Below, piece by piece: positions 35,839-38,956 of a stretch of 38,956 nt of DNA. This DNA is from CAZSNH01 sp052388455 (lineage in GTDB: Bacteria > Pseudomonadota > Alphaproteobacteria > Rhizobiales > Hyphomicrobiaceae). The notes under the pieces were generated by a model. That model saw only the letters and a list, made by a program, of their open reading frames with translations. It did no database searches and was not told the origin of the DNA. The DNA lies in the NCBI GenBank assembly GCA_052388455.1, contig JBQTIA010000135.1, positions 1 to 38,956 of the forward strand, read 5' to 3'. The position numbers and the translations under genes are program-made. The stretch's first letter is position 1. Every line of letters begins with the position of its first letter.

Positions 35839-36813
35839 TCAGCCCCAGGGTGAGCGCGGGCGGCGCGGCGCGGCCTGCTCCGACCACGGGCCGCCACCTG
35901 CCGAGCTGCCCGGCAGAGCGGCGCCGTCGGCGAACGTGCCGTCTCCGCGAATGCCAAGCTGGTCGGCCAGCTCCTTCAGCGCCGCAATCCGGTTGTCGGT
36001 GTTGGGGTGGGTCGAGAACCAGTTGTCGACGCCCTGGCCGGTGAGCGGATTGATGATGAACACGTGCGCCGCCGCCGGCACGCGCTCGGCGGCCGGATTG
36101 GGAATGCGCCGCACCGCAGCGTTGATCTTCTGCAGGGCCGAGGCAAGCCAGTAGGGATTGCCGGCGATCATGGCGCCGAGGCGGTCCGCCTGATACTCGC
36201 GCGAGCGGCTGATGGCCATCTGCACCAGCATGGCCGCGAACGGCGCGACGAGCATGGCGACGATGGCGCCGATCCAGCCGAGGCCGCCCTGGCTGTCTCG
36301 ACGGCCCCCGAACAGCATCCCGAATTGCAGATACTGCGCCAGCATCGAGATCGCGCCGCCGATCGTCGCCGCCACGGCCATGGTCAGCGTATCGCGGTTT
36401 TTGATATGCGCCAGCTCGTGAGCGATGACGCCCGCCACCTCTTCCTTCGACAGAAGCTGCAGCAGCCCGGTCGATGCGGCGACGGCGGCGTTGGCCGGAT
36501 TGCGGCCGGTTGCGAAGGCGTTCGGCTGCGGATTGTCGATCACGTAGACGCGCGGCATCGGCAGCTCCGCCCGCTCGGCCAGCGCGCGGACCAGCTCGTA
36601 GTATTCCGGTTCGCTCTCGGCGGTGACCTCGCGCGCCTTGAACATCCTGAGCACCACGCTGTCTGACTTCCAGAGCGCCAGCATGTTCATGATCAGCGCG
36701 GCGATGAAGGCCACGATCAGGCCCCCCTGACCGCCGACCGCCGCCCCCATGGCGACGAAAATGGCGGTCAGCGCCGCCAGCAGCAGCGCCGTCTTGGCAT
36801 AATTCATAGGCAT
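35839..36813 (-). CDS. htpX: Membrane zinc metalloprotease HtpX
   Basis: An M48B inner-membrane protease that degrades misfolded membrane proteins, active site facing the cytoplasm. In the 324-residue product, two TM helices lie at about 8-25 and 32-48. The zinc motif is HELAH (H132, E133, H136) followed by NRDT, the third ligand is E206 in SREYQAD, and further hydrophobic segments lie at about 145-160 and 180-200. The ATG at 36813 (MPMNYAK) with GGGAG eight bases upstream is preferred; an ATG two codons on is possible. The Pro/Ser-rich tail (GPWSEQAAPRRPRSPWG) is variable in the family. The gene diverges from the SDHAF4-like gene. Confidence 0.96.
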   Translation of the reverse strand: MPMNYAKTALLLAALTAIFVAMGAAVGGQGGLIVAFIAALIMNMLALWKSDSVVLRMFKAREVTAESEPEYYELVRALAERAELPMPRVYVIDNPQPNAFATGRNPANAAVAASTGLLQLLSKEEVAGVIAHELAHIKNRDTLTMAVAATIGGAISMLAQYLQFGMLFGGRRDSQGGLGWIGAIVAMLVAPFAAMLVQMAISRSREYQADRLGAMIAGNPYWLASALQKINAAVRRIPNPAAERVPAAAHVFIINPLTGQGVDNWFSTHPNTDNRIAALKELADQLGIRGDGTFADGAALPGSSAGGGPWSEQAAPRRPRSPWG

Positions 36814-36919
36814 CGGGTCACTCCCACGGGACGGGTCGCAGACAACGCGGCGGGCCCCATTTGGGTTCCCATGCCGCAGGGCCGACCGGGGCTCGCCTGA
36901 TCCCGGTCGGACGATATAT

Positions 36920-37162
36920 ATGGTGGAAATGGCCAGCGACCAGACCGAGACGGACATCTTGAAAGCGGCGACCCCCGCACGGCCGCTCTCGCCGGCGGCG
37001 GAGCGGGCGCTGGCCGAAGCGGCTCAGCGCCGCGCAGAAGCGAAGACCGCGGCCGAGGCCCTTGCCGCCACGGCACCCGCGACCGAAATCGGCGGCCGCG
37101 CCGGACCCGATCCCGTCCGCTACGGCGACTGGGAAAAAGGCGGTATCGTCTCCGATTTCTAG
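36920..37162 (+). CDS. DUF1674 / SDHAF4-like protein
   Basis: An 80-residue protein ending in EIGGRAGPDPVRYGDWEKGG followed by IVSDF, the signature of DUF1674. In mitochondria the homologue SDHAF4 (Sdh8) assists maturation of the flavinated succinate dehydrogenase subunit; the bacterial role is presumed similar. The N-terminal 50 residues are helical, Ala-rich and variable. The ATG at 36920 or another three codons later could start it; neither has a strong ribosome-binding site. It is monocistronic, and no sdh genes are nearby. Confidence 0.88.
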   Translation: MVEMASDQTETDILKAATPARPLSPAAERALAEAAQRRAEAKTAAEALAATAPATEIGGRAGPDPVRYGDWEKGGIVSDF

Positions 37163-37475
37163 GCGCTGAAGAGAGACTTCGGCGGAACGATCCGCTGTTC
37201 CATCGCGGGACAGCCGTTGGCCGGCCCTTCGCGCCTGTCCCAGAATGACCAGCGCAAGTTAATGCCGATCGCGCTTCGCAGCGGCCTCGGCAGCGCCGAA
37301 CCTGCGTCTAAGAACGGTCGAAACCCCTGCATTTGCGGGCTTCGGAACGCTTGTTCACCGAAAATTAGTGTTTTGCATCGGGTTGCCGTCGACCGTGCCT
37401 CGAGGCGCCGCGACGGGCACCCGTATTGCACCCCCTCCCTCCATCGCCAGTCGGCAGGAACAGGGAGTTACCACG
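37163..37475. other. Intergenic region before the TadG-like gene
   Basis: This is 313 bp with no credible gene. It includes an AT-rich patch near 37364-37378 that may contribute to a promoter for the TadG-like gene, but no hexamer pair is convincing. No terminator hairpin with a T-run follows the SDHAF4-like gene. Confidence 0.5.
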
Positions 37476-38738
37476 ATGTCAGGTGCGACCACGATCAAGC
37501 GCAGCTTCGCTTCCGACGAGAGCGGCGCCATCGCGATCCTCTTCGGCCTCATGTTCATCGCTTTGACGTTCATCGCCGGCGTGGCCATCGATTACGGCCG
37601 CATCCGCCACATCGAAAGCAAGTTTGCCGCCGCGGTCGACGCCGCGGCACTGGCCGGCGGCCGCGCGCTGCTCAACGGCAGCACCGAGACCGAGGCCGAG
37701 GCCGTCGCTCTGCAATATTTCCTCTCGAATGTCGGCACGGCAGAGGAGCATCACGTCACCTTCCAGACGCCGGATATCGACGTCGACACGGCGACCGGCG
37801 GCGTCAGCATCTCGGTCACCCCAGTCGTGCCGATGACTCTGACCAGCGTCATGGGCTTCAACACCGTCGACGTGCCCGTCTACGCCTCGACGCGGTTCGA
37901 GCAGAAGGACATCGAGCTGTCCATGCAGCTCGACCTCACCGGCTCCATGTGCGATCCCTGCTCCAAGATCGTCGCGCTGAAGGACGCGACCCTCAACCTG
38001 ATCGACATCCTGCTCCCCGACGCCGGCACCCCCAACAAGGTGCGGATTGCGCTCGCTCCTTATGCCTCCGGCGTCAATGTCGGCAGCTATGCCGCCGATG
38101 TGACCGACGGCCGCAACGGCTCGACCAGCTGCGCCTATGACCGCAGCGGACCCAATGCCGACACCGACGCCGCTCCCGGCACCGGAGACTTCTTCAAGGG
38201 CAAGCTCGACCTGCCCTCCGCCAACAACTGCCCGGCGCACAAAATCGTGCCGCTGACCGCCGAGAAGCAGACGCTCATCGACACCGTCACCGCCTTCACC
38301 ACCAGCACCACGACGGCCGGCCAGCTCGGCACCAACTGGGCCTGGAACCTGATCTCGCCGAACTGGGGCACCATCTGGCCCTCGGACAGCAAGCCGGTCG
38401 CCTACAACGACAGCAAGACTTTGAAGGCGGTGATCCTGATGACCGACGGCGAATACAACACCTTCGAAGGCCGGTGCGACTCGAGCGGCTGCAATCCCTA
38501 CGGCACGCGCGGCAAGAAATCGAACGCCCATGCCAAGGACATGTGCGCCAACATGAAAGCCCAGGGCATCGTCGTCTACACGGTCGGCTTCAAGGTCACC
38601 CATCCGGCCGCCGTCGATACGCTGAGCACCTGCGCCTCGTCTGTCGACCACTATTTCCTGGCCGAAAGCGACGGCGCCCTGAAGGCCGCCTTCCAGAACA
38701 TCGCCAACCAGCTCAACAACCTGCGCCTGACCAACTGA
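37476..38738 (+). CDS. TadG-like pilus-associated protein with von Willebrand factor A domain
   Basis: A 420-residue protein. The N-terminus (FASDESGAIAILFGLMFIAL, then TFIAGVAIDYGRI) is the TadE/TadG-type single transmembrane segment with the conserved basic/Glu entry, followed by AAVDAAALAGGRAL. The rest is periplasmic and contains a vWA domain with MIDAS-like DLTGSM at 153-158 (Thr in place of the first Ser), LMTDGEYN, and a C-terminal AFQNIANQLNNLRLT typical of TadG. Several cysteine pairs (CDPC; CDSSGC) suggest disulphides. Such proteins take part in tight-adherence Flp pili or surface adhesion. ATG 37476 is preceded by GGGAG. No other tad genes are in the window, so it may be an orphan TadG. 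Confidence 0.9.
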   Translation: MSGATTIKRSFASDESGAIAILFGLMFIALTFIAGVAIDYGRIRHIESKFAAAVDAAALAGGRALLNGSTETEAEAVALQYFLSNVGTAEEHHVTFQTPDIDVDTATGGVSISVTPVVPMTLTSVMGFNTVDVPVYASTRFEQKDIELSMQLDLTGSMCDPCSKIVALKDATLNLIDILLPDAGTPNKVRIALAPYASGVNVGSYAADVTDGRNGSTSCAYDRSGPNADTDAAPGTGDFFKGKLDLPSANNCPAHKIVPLTAEKQTLIDTVTAFTTSTTTAGQLGTNWAWNLISPNWGTIWPSDSKPVAYNDSKTLKAVILMTDGEYNTFEGRCDSSGCNPYGTRGKKSNAHAKDMCANMKAQGIVVYTVGFKVTHPAAVDTLSTCASSVDHYFLAESDGALKAAFQNIANQLNNLRLTN

Positions 38739-38876
38739 CCCGCGCCGAGCTTCGCAAACGAACGGATGTCGAGCGCGGTCCGCGGGTGCGGGTCGCGCTC
38801 GATGCCTTTCGGCCGACCGGACCCTGTGACCCTGAAGACATTTTCCGATCGGGCTCGCCTCATGTAGCCTGTCTTA

Positions 38877-38923
38877 CCGGCGCGCCGAAATGTCGACTCT
38901 TGGTTTGACGGTCGGCGCGCCGG
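38877..38923. repeat. GC-rich inverted repeat downstream of the TadG-like gene
   Basis: Perfect 12-bp arms CCGGCGCGCCGA (38877-38888) and TCGGCGCGCCGG (38912-38923) flank a 23-bp loop. There is no T-run, so it is not an obvious intrinsic terminator. A second 9-bp hairpin (TCGAGCGCG/CGCGCTCGA, 38769-38802) lies nearer the gene. Confidence 0.7.
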
Positions 38924-38956
38924 CATGTGATTTGTATCGCGCGCGGCCGCCCCGCC

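Overview
The window is high-GC chromosomal DNA from an alphaproteobacterium, most likely of the Hyphomicrobiales (Rhizobiales). This rests on a variant CIRCE operator before groES-groEL, a 180-kDa-type NAD-glutamate dehydrogenase homologue, a bactofilin, a TadG-like protein, and the local orders rpmH-rnpA-yidC-engB and rsmB-heparinase-purH. The taxonomic call is inference from gene content and codon use, since no rRNA is present.

Left edge (1-3403) is accessory DNA. A truncated AlbA_2/Schlafen-type ATP-binding protein gene runs off the window and abuts tRNA-Gln(CUG). Next comes a complete ISAs1-family insertion sequence whose transposase carries a one-base frameshift, then about 1 kb with no convincing gene.

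Core block A (3404-9250) holds ppx/gppA with rlmE, a 29-codon pqqA with its own Shine-Dalgarno sequence, palindrome and terminator but no other pqq genes nearby, a periplasmic L,D-transpeptidase, and an M48 metalloprotease closed by a strong terminator.

Block B (9268-18750, all minus) holds the groES-groEL operon under a CIRCE element with an octamer-built inverted repeat between the two genes. It continues with a giant NAD-GDH-like protein that appears to have lost catalytic lysines, a bactofilin and fumC.

Block C (18973-22685) holds an RTX-repeat protein, a cyclic-nucleotide-gated K+ channel that converges on and overlaps it, and a thioredoxin-fold protein.

Block D (22733-26645) is the ribosome/membrane-insertion cluster: a consensus promoter, then rpmH, rnpA, two back-to-back palindromic elements, yidC and engB. 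This YidC has a C-terminal tail resembling a J-domain without HPD.

Block E (26654-37162) holds a large TPR-like protein of unknown role, an MFS exporter, a GNAT acetyltransferase behind purH, a heparinase II/III protein, rsmB, htpX and an SDHAF4-like protein. The right edge has a TadG-like von Willebrand factor A protein.

The items most worth follow-up are the YidC/J-like fusion, the apparently inactive NAD-GDH, the stand-alone pqqA, and the two repeat structures (groES-groEL and rnpA-yidC).
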